Origin: Asterella californica
Taxonomy: Eukaryota > Streptophyta > Marchantiopsida > Marchantiales > Aytoniaceae
DNA: 64,000 nucleotides
Assembly: GCA_036924285.1 (NCBI GenBank)
Contig: JAYKYS010000041.1
Location: forward strand, 82,001-146,000
Reading direction: 5' to 3'
In this document: positions 30,802-41,449 of the stretch, in pieces
Numbering within the stretch: position 1 is the first letter of the stretch
How the letters are laid out: every line of letters begins with the position of its first letter
Made by a program: the position numbers and the translations under genes
The notes under the pieces: model-generated
What the model was told of the DNA's origin: nothing
Databases searched by the model: none
The model's input: the letters and a program-made list of their open reading frames with translations, nothing else

Positions 30802-33800
30802 TGTGGTGCCCACAAATTACAGGATGCACGAATTTTTGAAATTTTTAAGGATAATGACTTGTTTGTATAACTGAAGAAGCGTTGTTACTTAAGGTTACGG
30901 CTTCCTTAGTAGGAAGATGATCTTAAGAGCTGTTTGTAATAAGAAGTTGACTTCTTCAGAAGACGACCGTCTTCGGAAGATCGTCTTCTCAGTTGCATCT
31001 CCAGAAGACGAGAAGACGACGGAAGATGGGAAGACGGCGGAAGACACCTATCTTCCAGAAGACAGCGACCGCGAAGGATCAACCACGAGTTTTCAAGTAA
31101 GACAGTAGGTGTACCTACTTGAGCGCACCGAATAGGTAGGTAGGTCAGGAAGACACCAAGGACGAGAACCCCTAATCTGCGGGGAAGATGCGTGAGGAAG
31201 CACATTAGCCACCTTCCAACTTCCCGCAGCACAGTGCGCTTGAAGAAGATCGATTGAGAGAGTGAACTTCGAGCTAGCATTGAGAGAGGAATCGAGTAAG
31301 ACATCGAGGTAGTAGAGAGTACGTTGGCAGCTAGGCGAAGGGTGAAATCGGATTGCGGGAGCACAAACAGCAGAGAGAGCGAAGGCATTTCTGTGGAGCT
31401 TCCGAGAAGTTGACAGTGGAGAGTGGCGAGTAGAAGCGAAAGTAGAATTGAGGTGTGGACCGAAATTGACAGCAGGCGCATTCGAGAGGAGTCGCATTGG
31501 AAGCTAGTACAAGAGCCAGAAGCGCGCGGAGGTCGAAGGCAACTCGGGAGCCGAAGAAGACTGTAGAGGTTCTTTTCCCTGTTCTTTCTCCTTCCCACTT
31601 CTTCTCGCCATTGTCTGGTACTCCCCGCGCTTCCTTGATTGTGTGCAGGCAGCCTGATCGATTACCCCACCCCCCATCTTTCCTATTGAGACATTGGGCG
31701 CGGAAGCGCTACCCAATTTCTGTCAAGATATCTCCTTGCTTCTTCCCGAGCTCAATTCGAGCTTCCCTACCCCTAGTCTTCAAATTGGCGAACCCAACTA
31801 TCCATTTCTCTACCCTACTACCTCTCTACCCCCGAAACTTGGAATAGAAGACGATTCGGAAGATGGGAACATCTTCGGAAGACGCTTCTTGAACTTGATT
31901 GTCTTCGGAAGACATCTTCGGAAGACTGTCTTCGGAAATCGACTGAACACAATTCGTATCAAGAGTGGATTTGCTTTGCTTTTGTGTTTAGAGAGACTTG
32001 GTACGAAGCCTGAGTGGTGTGGTGAGTTGTTGTGTTATTTCGAGAAGTTGGAACTCGGGAACTAGGCCTGTGCCTCCCGGTCTTCCAAGCTTCTCAACTC
32101 CACATCTTCCTAGAGAGACTAGAAGACTGAAAGGCTGGCAAAATGAGCGAGAAGACGTGAGGGTCCATTTCGGGTCTCTTCTGTCCGACCCATAGCAGCC
32201 GTTCCTTCTTCTTCCCGAACTTAGAAGAGAGTTGTGAGAAGTATTGCTGGCAGTATCCGGAGAGAATGGTCGAGGGTCATGTCTTCCCATCATGCAGCAA
32301 ACTTCTTCTGAGTGCGTATGAGAGGTGAGAAGTCAGAAGAACAGAGTGCACATGTCTTGAGTCTGTTGTGAGGATAGATTGCGCGTAGGAAGAAGAAGAC
32401 AGGTGAGACCAGTGAAGGGAAGTCTGACTTCGGGAGGTCTTCCGGGAACGACATTGAATCGGAAGCTGTCCCAAGTGTCTTCCCAGAGGCCACTGTCACC
32501 GCAGGAGCCCGCAACCATCTTATGAACATTTCTCATACTCTACTTCTCGCATATCTTGTATCTTTTGATAGGAAGTAGGATGTAATGCAAGGTGGGTTGT
32601 CTTCTTGGTAATCCATGCGAGGCCTTGCTTAGATAGGATTGTTTAGATATAGCTCGAAAGACGAGAGCTATTTAGGAAGCAATGTTAGAATCCCGGAAGA
32701 CGGAGTAGCTGTCTTCTGGAAGACTAGTTTCGTCTTCTGAGAAGTAGAAGTTAGACTGTGGGCACTCGGGAAGAACTGAGCCTTCAGCTCATAGTAGGTG
32801 CTTGTGGTTTAGTGCAGCAGATCTTCTAGGTATGTCGATGCATCCGCGAGGCTTGGTGTTACCAGCGACAGAATTGGCCGAGGCCACTCCTTTCCTCAAG
32901 GAGTTGGGTCTCGACTTCTTCCTGTGGGACTGGAACCTCGCAGATCAAGAGCTTCTGGAGGAGGTATGGACAGCGTTACCACCGCGTAACCGTGTACCTG
33001 CAAAGGCAGGAGTTGTTCGGGGAAGACCATCTTCCTGGACAGAAGACTGGTGGCGTAAGGCGTTTCACAGGCCTGAGACCGAGAACCGAGGATATTAGTA
33101 CGAGAAGAAGATCTTGCATAAGATTGTGAGTTCATGGCATGTGCCTGGGAGTACCACCTGCCTTTTCGTGGAAGACAGGCAGGGGAGGAACGGTTGGAAG
33201 ATAGAGTCTTACCGGGAGCCGAAGAAGCGACTTCTGGCGAAGTTGTTTCTGCATCTTTTCCCCAAGGGAAAAGCGCAGAAGACGAGGTACTTAGGAGATC
33301 AGGACGTGGAGTTCATGGAATCAGTGTGGGATGACAGAGTGCCAATCTACTGAGGCGCGTACATCCACAACTATGTACAGGCGGAGCTAGCATACTTGGG
33401 TACCCCGGCGGGAGGACATCTGACGCCCTTCTTCTGCTACTTGTATGTAGCCATGGGGGATTTTAGGGAAGATCAGCTGGCAGTATATGGGCCAACGGAG
33501 CGACATGAGGTGAAGGAGGAGACCTCGGAAGACGATGACCGAGAGGCAGCAGCAACGCCCCCTCCCACTCTGATGCCACAGCTGAGACCCGGCTCTCACC
33601 AGAAGACGCTTCTGGTGAGGGAAGACGAGTCTAGTGGGTCAAAAGACGCCACGCCAGTGAGGAAGATGGGTCACAGAAGTATACCGAGGACACCCATCTC
33701 CCTCATCCATTCAGGATCGGAGTCGAACTCGGAGGAAGACTTGCTGAGTATCAGATCGGAGCAGAAGACAGCTTCTGTAACACCTGGGAGTCTTCCGAAG

Positions 33801-36777
33801 ACTCCAGAAGACGAAGGATGGATGGGCACTCCTACTGCGATGCGAGGAAGCACAAAGAGGAGAGCCGCTCCTGCCACGAGGAGTCTTCCACCCCAGAAGA
33901 TGAGAAGAGTAGCTTCTTCTCGTGCGCAGAAGATGAAGGCCGTAGTGGTGGAAGAGGCTCCCTTGCCTCTGGAAGACGAAGTCGACACCATCGAGCGAGT
34001 GGTGGGGATGAACTTGTCTTCTGCAGGAAGACGACTAGAGGAGTTCAGTGCCTACTTCCAGAAGGAGATCCAGCCCGCTATGGAGTTGTTGGAAAGGAGA
34101 GCGAGGGCACAGGAGAAGCCTCTACAGCTTGGATTCGGCCTGCGCACCTTGCTGCGACAGGAAGACAGCCAGCAGAAGACGGAGTCTCTGGAAGCTAGTC
34201 TCCGCACTACGGAGAAGCTTGCAGCCATGTACAAGGCGGAAGCAGCCGCTTCTGCCAAGGAGTCGATGCAACTTCGGAAGAGCAACCAGGAGTTGCAGAC
34301 GCGAGTACAGCAGCGTGATCAGGAAGTTCTCCGAGTACGGGAGAAGATCACTGCCCTCGCAGAAGAGCAGACCACTTGGAAGATGCAGCGAGAAGCCGCA
34401 GAAGCGCGAGCTGCAACAGAGAAGACGCAGAGGGAAGCAGCGGAGGCTCGTGCGCAGAAGATGCTAGCTCAGTCGGTAGAAGCGCTTCGGAAGAAGTTCA
34501 ACTTCACCGCGGGTAAGAAGTTACTTACCTTAGCTAGGGAATGGGACAGCGGGTCCAAGACGAGGTTGGTGGAATGCAGAGATAGCATGTTCAGGTACCT
34601 GGATAGACAGATAGAAGGAGTGAAGACACTTTATGGTCTTCCCTCACTTCCGACACCTGCAACCGCATCTTTCCAAGCCCCAGCACCCTCGACTGGATCC
34701 GGAATGGAGAAGGAGGAGTTCGATCTCGCTGTACACTTGGTGGTGACAGCGTTGGAAGACCAGAAGACTCCAGAAGACGCCCCGGAAGACATGATGTCTT
34801 CTGGAAGACAGGAAGACGAGCCGTCTTCCCAGGTATTCCGCGTGGAGGAAGCGACTTCCCCGGATCCCTATGAGATCGCCATGGTCCCTAGTACTGCATC
34901 TGTGCCTCATAAGACCGAAGACGCACCATTCGACTCGTCTTCCCAGAAGACCATTCCGTCTTCCGAAGTCGAAGCCGAGGAAGACGCAGCCGCAGAAATA
35001 GTAGGGCCAGCGAAGAGCGAGGAGAGGGAAGCTACCTCAGTGGTACCCGAGGTAAGTGCATGGCTTCCCAGCCCATCAGAAGTCGAGGTAGTAGCTCCGG
35101 TAGGAGCAGATCATGTAGAGATTACCACCGAGCAATCAGAGTAGTTAGCAAACTCAGTTGACACTTCCAGATTTAGTAGGATTGGACATGCTATCTTAAG
35201 GGTGGCAGTTTTCCATGTAAAAATAGTTAGGACCCCATGTGGCAGCATAGGTAGCGTAGGAGTAACACAGTGGAGGGCTAATTGGGAAGAGGGACCGCAT
35301 GCATGTGAGGTGACAACCTCTTGTCAGCGTCTCTCTCTCTCTCCCTGGTGGTCGCCTCCCCTGACTCTCGAGGCAGATGGTTAAGTAGGATAGCAGGGTA
35401 GGAGAAAAGCTCTCTGAGAGTTCTGCCAGTTCTGTAGAATTCGGCAGTAACTGAACATACACACCGATTCTACAGGCAGGCAGACGAGACACATTAGAGC
35501 AGAGACAGTCTTAGCGCACTACACCCGTTGTTGGAAACATACGAATAGTCTTGGAATATACAAGAGGGGTCTACATACTCGCACCAGCAGTGGTTCGAAG
35601 ATGTAGATAGAGGTAGTGGACAGTCCAGGAACAGGGAACGGCATCCTCGTGCAGTCCTGTTGGCTGGGCTGGTGTGTCGAGGAGTAGACGCAGGAAGTAG
35701 CGGGAGTGAGCTTCCCAATGCCATTGTGACTTCTTCTCGGGGAATAGATTGTGGATTTGAGTGCAGAAGCTTTGTCCATGTCTTCTGGATGGTGGGTTCA
35801 TTGAATTCGCTCCCAATTGTGCATGGGAAGTGTTCTTCTTGAGTGGCGATGACTGTCAGCAGTTGTGGAAGTGTAGCTTGACTCGTTCAGTAGAGCACTT
35901 GGGATCTACGTACGAACGGTCTTATGGGTAAGGGATCTCAGAAGACAGAGCAGTCAGAGCAGCGAAGTGAAGAAGAAAGAAGACTTCTTCCCGCAACAGA
36001 AGACGACATCCTCGAGTAGAAGACGGTGCAACAGTACTCACGTTTGTTGTCTTCCTCCCCAAACTATTACAAGCAGGGATGGCTTGTTAGTCAGGATCCG
36101 GACTAGAAGCCTGTCGGAACCTTAATTTACTCTTTTCATCCTATTTTCTCTTGTTTGGATTTCTTCTTCTTCCCATCTTCCCTCATCTTCCCCATCTTCT
36201 TATCTTCTTCTAGTGAGCTTCCGATACTTCTATTGAGCTTCCGTGAAGGTGAATGTCGTTGTAGCGCTGCAGGAAGACAACTTCCGTAGGCAGAAGCCTG
36301 GGAAGGCTACAGGGGGCATACACCCTGTGATTTATCCAACCCGTTGGAATGTGAGTGTGAGAGTAAGGTGTAACGACTGTTACTAGTCGACTTCTGCAAA
36401 GCCGGACAGCCTTCTGGAGGTGTGAGAAGACGAGTTAAACCCCCAGAAGACGAGAATCGTTTCGGGAAGACGGTATCGAGAAGACCGGAAGAAGCAACCT
36501 GGAAGCAGGAAGATCGTCTTCCCGAGCTTCTCTGTGAATAGTTGTATGATATTGTAATTGGTAGTTGTTTGTTTGGGTCCAGAGCACCATTTGGCGTATC
36601 TAGAAGACGTGTTGTTTTGTGTGGTTTTGTGAGAAGACGGGATTTCTAGGCAAAACCCGCGTGTTTGTGTGTTTGAACAGATCTTAGAACTTAGAGCAGC
36701 GTTACTTGTGCAAATCCTCTGTGGGAACGATATCTTGTATACTAAATGGGCAAAAGGAGAAATCCTACGTCACTACA
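30802..36777 (+). repeat. 3' LTR, 5,976 bp
   Basis: Begins TGTGGTGCCCAC and ends CCTACGTCACTACA. It has the same length as the solo LTR at 45,273-51,248 and shares with it many states that differ from the 5' LTR (the three length variants, TGA instead of TGG at 33,351, and numerous single bases). It contains ORF copy 2. Confidence 0.95.
33453..35144 (+). CDS. LTR-encoded coiled-coil protein, copy 2 (563 codons)
   Basis: Same protein as at 20,842-22,506, in the 3' LTR, intact from the ATG. It has the 9 extra codons (DMMSSGRQE region). Differences are few: a Thr in the Arg/Ala-rich block, Glu for Lys in the coiled coil and again near GMEKEEF, and His for Gln near the tail. In this copy the upstream extension has the shared UAG (33,096-33,098) and a UGA at 33,351-33,353. 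Both lie before the ATG, so neither interrupts the frame given here. Confidence 0.6.
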   Translation: MGDFREDQLAVYGPTERHEVKEETSEDDDREAAATPPPTLMPQLRPGSHQKTLLVREDESSGSKDATPVRKMGHRSIPRTPISLIHSGSESNSEEDLLSIRSEQKTASVTPGSLPKTPEDEGWMGTPTAMRGSTKRRAAPATRSLPPQKMRRVASSRAQKMKAVVVEEAPLPLEDEVDTIERVVGMNLSSAGRRLEEFSAYFQKEIQPAMELLERRARAQEKPLQLGFGLRTLLRQEDSQQKTESLEASLRTTEKLAAMYKAEAAASAKESMQLRKSNQELQTRVQQRDQEVLRVREKITALAEEQTTWKMQREAAEARAATEKTQREAAEARAQKMLAQSVEALRKKFNFTAGKKLLTLAREWDSGSKTRLVECRDSMFRYLDRQIEGVKTLYGLPSLPTPATASFQAPAPSTGSGMEKEEFDLAVHLVVTALEDQKTPEDAPEDMMSSGRQEDEPSSQVFRVEEATSPDPYEIAMVPSTASVPHKTEDAPFDSSSQKTIPSSEVEAEEDAAAEIVGPAKSEEREATSVVPEVSAWLPSPSEVEVVAPVGADHVEITTEQSE

Positions 36778-36782
36778 CGTAG
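36778..36782. repeat. Target-site duplication CGTAG (right)
   Basis: Right-hand copy of the 5-bp host duplication made at insertion; matches 18,192-18,196 exactly. Confidence 0.95.
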
Positions 36783-37980
36783 CGTCTCTTACACGATTCG
36801 TGCAGAGGTGGATCAAGGTTTGAGATTTGGGAGAAATTGAGACGCATGGAGGGAGGATTGGATGCTTCAGTTACATGTGCGGAGAGTTGGAGCGTTCGGG
36901 TCGTTACGAAGTCCCATCTTGCTTTCGTTGGATCCGTTGGGATTGGAACACCGAGTTCTACAGGAAATTGAAGATGATACGGATCTTCATTAGGCCGATT
37001 GAGAATTGTAGGTGAAATTGGCACGTAAGGAGAGACTTACGTCAGATTTTCGTTCACTTACGATATGAGGTTGGGTTGTTCTTGATGATCGATGTGTCAA
37101 ACTCTTCGTTCTTGGTTCCGACGTGTTAAAAAAAACTTCACCTACGTAAAAGAGAAGAGATATGTGGATTGGGCTGTTGGTATGAGGTGGTGAGCGAATT
37201 TGAACAGCAAGGAGTTGATTTATGTTAAGGTAGAGTAGGAGAACTCCAAATAAGCCGTTTGGAGTCTGGTTGAGTTCAAGATAGCCACATCTATCTAATA
37301 GGGAAGACGGATCTCAAATCATGCGGTCATTTATCAATGTGTGCATATTTAGATCGCAAGGAGGAGGTTTTGAGATTTTGGTCACTTGCAACTGAATGTT
37401 CGACATATTTTGGGTGTTAGATGTCTGATCTTAGGGTTCTTGGAGCCTACAATGTCAAGAGGAAGGACCTTATTGGTTTTTGAAGACAATTTGGCGAAAA
37501 GAAGAAGTCTCTAGATCGACATTCTTCGACTTCTTTACTATGGTTCGACTGTTTACTTTAACTTTTGACACGATTCTCATTGTATAGTTAGCTACTTGGG
37601 CTGCACTCACGACCCTCGTTTGGGTTAGGGTGATCTGATCATCGGGCTAGTGGTATAGTGATCAGTGGCAGCACTGTGAGTTTTTGAGGATTTGGATATG
37701 AGTTACGCTTCGTGTTTTGCTCTCGGGGCAATCAAACATTATTATAAAACCATGTGCGGCGTAATATAAGTCTTAAAAAAAGAAAAAGAAAAAGAAAAAG
37801 AAATTAGAATAAAATGAAGATTGTTAAAAATTTATTAAAACAAACTTCTATTATAACAAGAAAAAGTACTAAAGAGGCTCATAAATTCCAAAAAGTAATT
37901 TAGAGAGAAAATTCTAACTCATCATAGATATAATGTGAGTGATATGTCAAATTAACTTGTAGGTAGAGGAAGAAGTTCTC
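36783..37980. other. Spacer with AAAAAG microsatellite
   Basis: No gene recognised. A short (AAAAAG)n tract lies at 37,775-37,803, preceded by about 150 bp beginning GGGCTAGTGGTATAGTG. That start and the A-rich end resemble a SINE only superficially. Confidence 0.4.
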
Positions 37981-37994
37981 GATCGACTTGGATT

Positions 37995-40260
37995 GCTTAT
38001 TGCTCTATCTTTTGACTTTCCTCGTCCTGATGTAAGTAAATACTTTTTTCAAAAGAGTATATGTATGCATGTAAAAGATATATGTGTGTTAAAATGTATG
38101 ATCATGCATATTCTCATTATCATTTATCATTTATATTTTGCAGATTCTGTTTTGTATAGAGTTCATCCAATCATATGAAGAGGATAGTCATCGAGCTATT
38201 GTTCAAGGACATCAGATTGTATTGGATGAGTCTTTCGTTCGAGAGTCTTTAGTTTTACCCACGAGAACAACAATACCTCGTCCTCATAATGTGAAGAGGA
38301 GTTTGATAGAAGATTGATTCCCTACGAAAAGGAAAAAAGATATTTATTGTGGATATGTGAGTATCCAGAATGGAGGCCTGTATTCCAGCTCATCAATTGT
38401 GTTCTTTTGGCTCGTCGAAGACCAAAAGAAATTCATGGGCATTTAGCTCTATAGGTGAAAAGTAAAGTAGAAGAAAGTGAGAAAGATTATGATTGGACTG
38501 AATTCATTTTGGATTCTTTGGATACCGAGATCTCCTCCATGAAGAAACATATGAGTAAAGAGAAATTGGTACGACATCTTGAAACATGGGTGGGTATGAT
38601 CTTGACTCACCTCATGATCCATATCGGTATACTTCCCGAGGGAGAAAGAGTGGATTTTTCTCGAGAGACCTCAGCCATCATCAAGTAAGCGTTTATTTTA
38701 TGTTCTAGTATTGTTTTAAGTTTGTTTTGGTTACTTCTCGTTTAGTGTGCTTGAATACTTACTCCTTAAACTAAAATTTGAAATTCTTACTTGCAGCTCC
38801 AGCTGTGGATTCTGATTCTCGTGGTCAAGATCCTCAGTCTTCACAGCCGGTTCGTCCATCATCACCAAGTAAGAAGTTTTTAAGTTTTTATTTAGTTTTT
38901 TGTTTTACCAAGGTTAATTTTTTTATTTAGTAGGATTATGTTTCAATATTGATTCATTAAACTCTCATCTAAAATGATACTTTCAGATACTGCGGTGCAC
39001 TTTTCTTCTCCTGGGCAAGACCCTCAGTCTTCGCATCATGCTCATCCCTCGTCAGATAAAAAATTTACAGTTTAGTGAGGTTTAGTCCGAGTTTGTCTCT
39101 ACTTTGAAACTTTTCACAAGTTTTGGGGGTTTTTTACTTGTTGGTAAAACTTATTAAATGCTTTTTAAATATGTTTAATTCTAATTTATTCTAGTTTAGT
39201 TATACTTTGTTATTTTAATGAAGTTATACTTGTTATTTGTTGTAGATGATGAAGCTATTCTCATCACGAGAATGAATCAACTCCATAATGCCATCAAAAA
39301 AAAGGAGAAATAGCTTAATTCCAAAAGCGAACAACTCGAACATATGGAGTATCAAGTTATGATTGTGAGGCATAAGAGTTCTACTCTCATCTTGTTCATC
39401 CTACTGCAAATCGACGTAAGACCTTAATCTTTGATTTGAATGATCTTTTAGTTCAAGTGGGAAGGAATGAGCATGAGTTGATGCCAGCGCGTGAAATATG
39501 ATATGTAGTAGAGACTACTTCGAAATTATCTATATGGTACGTGGCGAGACGTGGAGTGAAATCTTTTCTGGAGATATGTTTAGATAAGTTTCATGTCATC
39601 ATATGGACTTCTCGAACATTGTTAAACACGAGAACGCTATTATGCGCTATGGAAGAGGTGAATTATCTACCTCCTGGAGTTGCACGAGGGAAGGTATGAT
39701 ATTTCTGGAAAACTTTTTTTCAATTAAGATTTGCTATGTATTGGTATTATATGCTATGTTTTTGCTCGTGGATATGTGTTCTAAAAACTGATGTTTTCTT
39801 TTGTAGGTATGTCATGTTTTGCTCAAGACATGTGTTTCAAATATAAGACGGTTCGAGAAGCTGCTTTTAGAAATCACTTGTACTTGAAAGATTTTGCTAT
39901 TCTTCAACATCGTAACTTGAGCACGAGGGATGTTTTGTTGGTGGATGATAGTCCAGTCAAAAATAGTACCAATCATCCTTTTAATGCTATCCATCCTCCT
40001 CCTTTTTCTCTTTTTACTATGGATAGTGACAGAGAGTTATATTTGGAAGCCACTTTGTTGCCTTGACTTCTTCGTTGGGGTGTTAGTCCAGATGAGACAC
40101 TTGCTTACGTGGAGAGTAGATATTCACAAGTTTTTGCTCAAGATCCATTTATAGCACTCAAAAGTTATTGGACCAATATTACTCAAGAGGAGGTGAATAT
40201 CGTATGGAGATCCGTGCCACATGGAGTTTGTATGCATCTCTACCCTAAACTCAAGTGAGA
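37995..40260 (+). pseudogene. Broken gene: unknown N-terminal domain plus FCP1/NIF-like phosphatase domain
   Basis: Exon-like pieces on the plus strand, separated by AT-rich, intron-like DNA. Piece 1 (about 38,140-38,690): SYEEDSHRAIVQGHQIVLDE, then EYPEWRPVFQLINCVLLARR, then KVEESEKDYDWTEFILDSLD, then a Leu/His-rich helix. Pieces 2 and 3 (about 38,795 and 38,985) each encode GQDPQSS after a TTTCAG/TTGCAG acceptor. A coiled-coil piece starts at 39,245. Then comes a HAD/FCP1-like domain: FDLNDLLVQVG (39,428-39,460), VARRGVKSFLEICLDKFHVI and IWTSRTLLNTRTLL (39,600), an intron about 39,697-39,807, then DVLLVDDSPVKN (39,930-39,965). The nucleophile motif reads DLN instead of the DxD of active FCP1 enzymes. 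Several stops and a phase mismatch across the intron suggest decay. Confidence 0.5.
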
Positions 40261-41449
40261 AATATATCTCTCTTTTGTTAATCTATTATATAAAAATGTT
40301 TATGAAAATGACCTTTTGTAATACTTCTTTGTCTTAGAGTGTTACATGATGTGTTTTATGCATTGTTCATTTAGGACGAGCGAAACATGCGTGTGTCTCA
40401 CTACAGGCTTTATCTGAGTGATGAAGCTTGTCTGTAACGTCATAACCAGACGCTCGGAGCATTGCACATAGCTTCGAAAACAGTATATCTGACGAGAAAC
40501 TCCATCAAACTTAGCCATTCAAACTGCACCTCAGTTTCTAATCTAGACTTAGACGATATTCTCTGTGATGCTATTGATGTTTGAAAACGATCGAAGGAGT
40601 TTAGTTACTTGATCTCTAACCCTCACGTACATTTGTCTATATCTTGATTGTTTGAAGTAGATTTTTTCTTTTCTTGCATTTGTGGGGAGAGAGGTTCATG
40701 GTAGAGGCAAGATCCTCTACCGCATCTTCAAACTCGTCAGACTCTTCTATCTCATGTTCTACGTCGAACACTATAAATCAATTTTGCTTCGCGTTCAACA
40801 AATTTTGAAGCGCCACTTCTTCTGACAAACAACGTTGAAAAGTCTATCTTGATCGTCGGATGATAACTTTTCAAAGGATTCTGCAGTCATCCCTAAGAGC
40901 TTCTCTCCAATACTCCAAACAATAACTATTGATAAGGATGCCTCCGGCCGATCACTTACACTGTAATCAATCAATCCTAAATGAAATCAATACTGTCTCT
41001 TGTTTCCCCTCTGATCACAAGCGTGCTAAGTCTTCTTGCTGTCGGGCTGCACTTGACTTGATTTTTGAATAGAAGCAACCACCCACATGCAAGGTATGTT
41101 ACTGATACACTCTTCAAGTTCAGCCAACACATTGAAGCTATGGTGACAAACGCAACGGTTCTGAATGAGGAATTGAAGCACAGTCTCTCCGAATATAGTT
41201 CTCTACGATTGCACTCCCATCTTCAATCGCTCTAGACGGTACTGTTTCTAACATTCACTTTTCATTACAGTTCTCGTCCTCACGCAGTCGCTCTCCAACC
41301 TCGATTCAACCTAAACAGCCATTGGACACTTCCATTAAACAGCCATTGGACACCTCCATTGGATACTATGGTATCCCAACCAACGAGGGAAGTAGAACGC
41401 ACAACCATAATGTCCGTATTTGAGGTTGGTCTATTCTCCTCACCGATGC
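40261..41449. other. Spacer; short tandem repeat
   Basis: No gene recognised. A 24-bp unit (TAAACAGCCATTGGACAC and 6 more bases) is repeated at 41,312-41,335 and 41,336-41,359 with one difference. Confidence 0.4.

Larger units (their letters stand above)
18197..36777 (+). mobile_element. Structurally complete Ty3/gypsy retrotransposon with ~6-kb LTRs (18,581 bp)
   Basis: Two LTRs (18,197-24,139 and 30,802-36,777) start TGTGGTG and end CACTACA. They flank a 6.66-kb interior containing a tRNA-Asp-type primer-binding site, gag, protease, RT, RNase H, integrase and a purine tract. Perfect 5-bp target duplications CGTAG lie immediately outside, at 18,192-18,196 and 36,778-36,782. Integrase follows RNase H (Ty3/gypsy order). 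The protein ends without a chromodomain, the RT active site is FLDD, and there is no room for a second RNase H. These traits and the primer site point to the non-chromovirus Athila/Phygy/Selgy side of the group, not Tat/Ogre. In-frame stops and a frameshift make this copy non-autonomous now. Confidence 0.95.

Noticed and set aside
30906..31598. 230-codon minus-strand frame in the 3' LTR
   Set aside because: It is broken into shorter frames in the other two LTRs and its composition mirrors the GAAGAC-rich complement; probably a shadow.
37650..37803. Possible SINE (tRNA-like head and A-rich tail)
   Set aside because: The A-box-like start is suggestive but no B-box was found and no target duplication was seen; the tail is a simple AAAAAG microsatellite.
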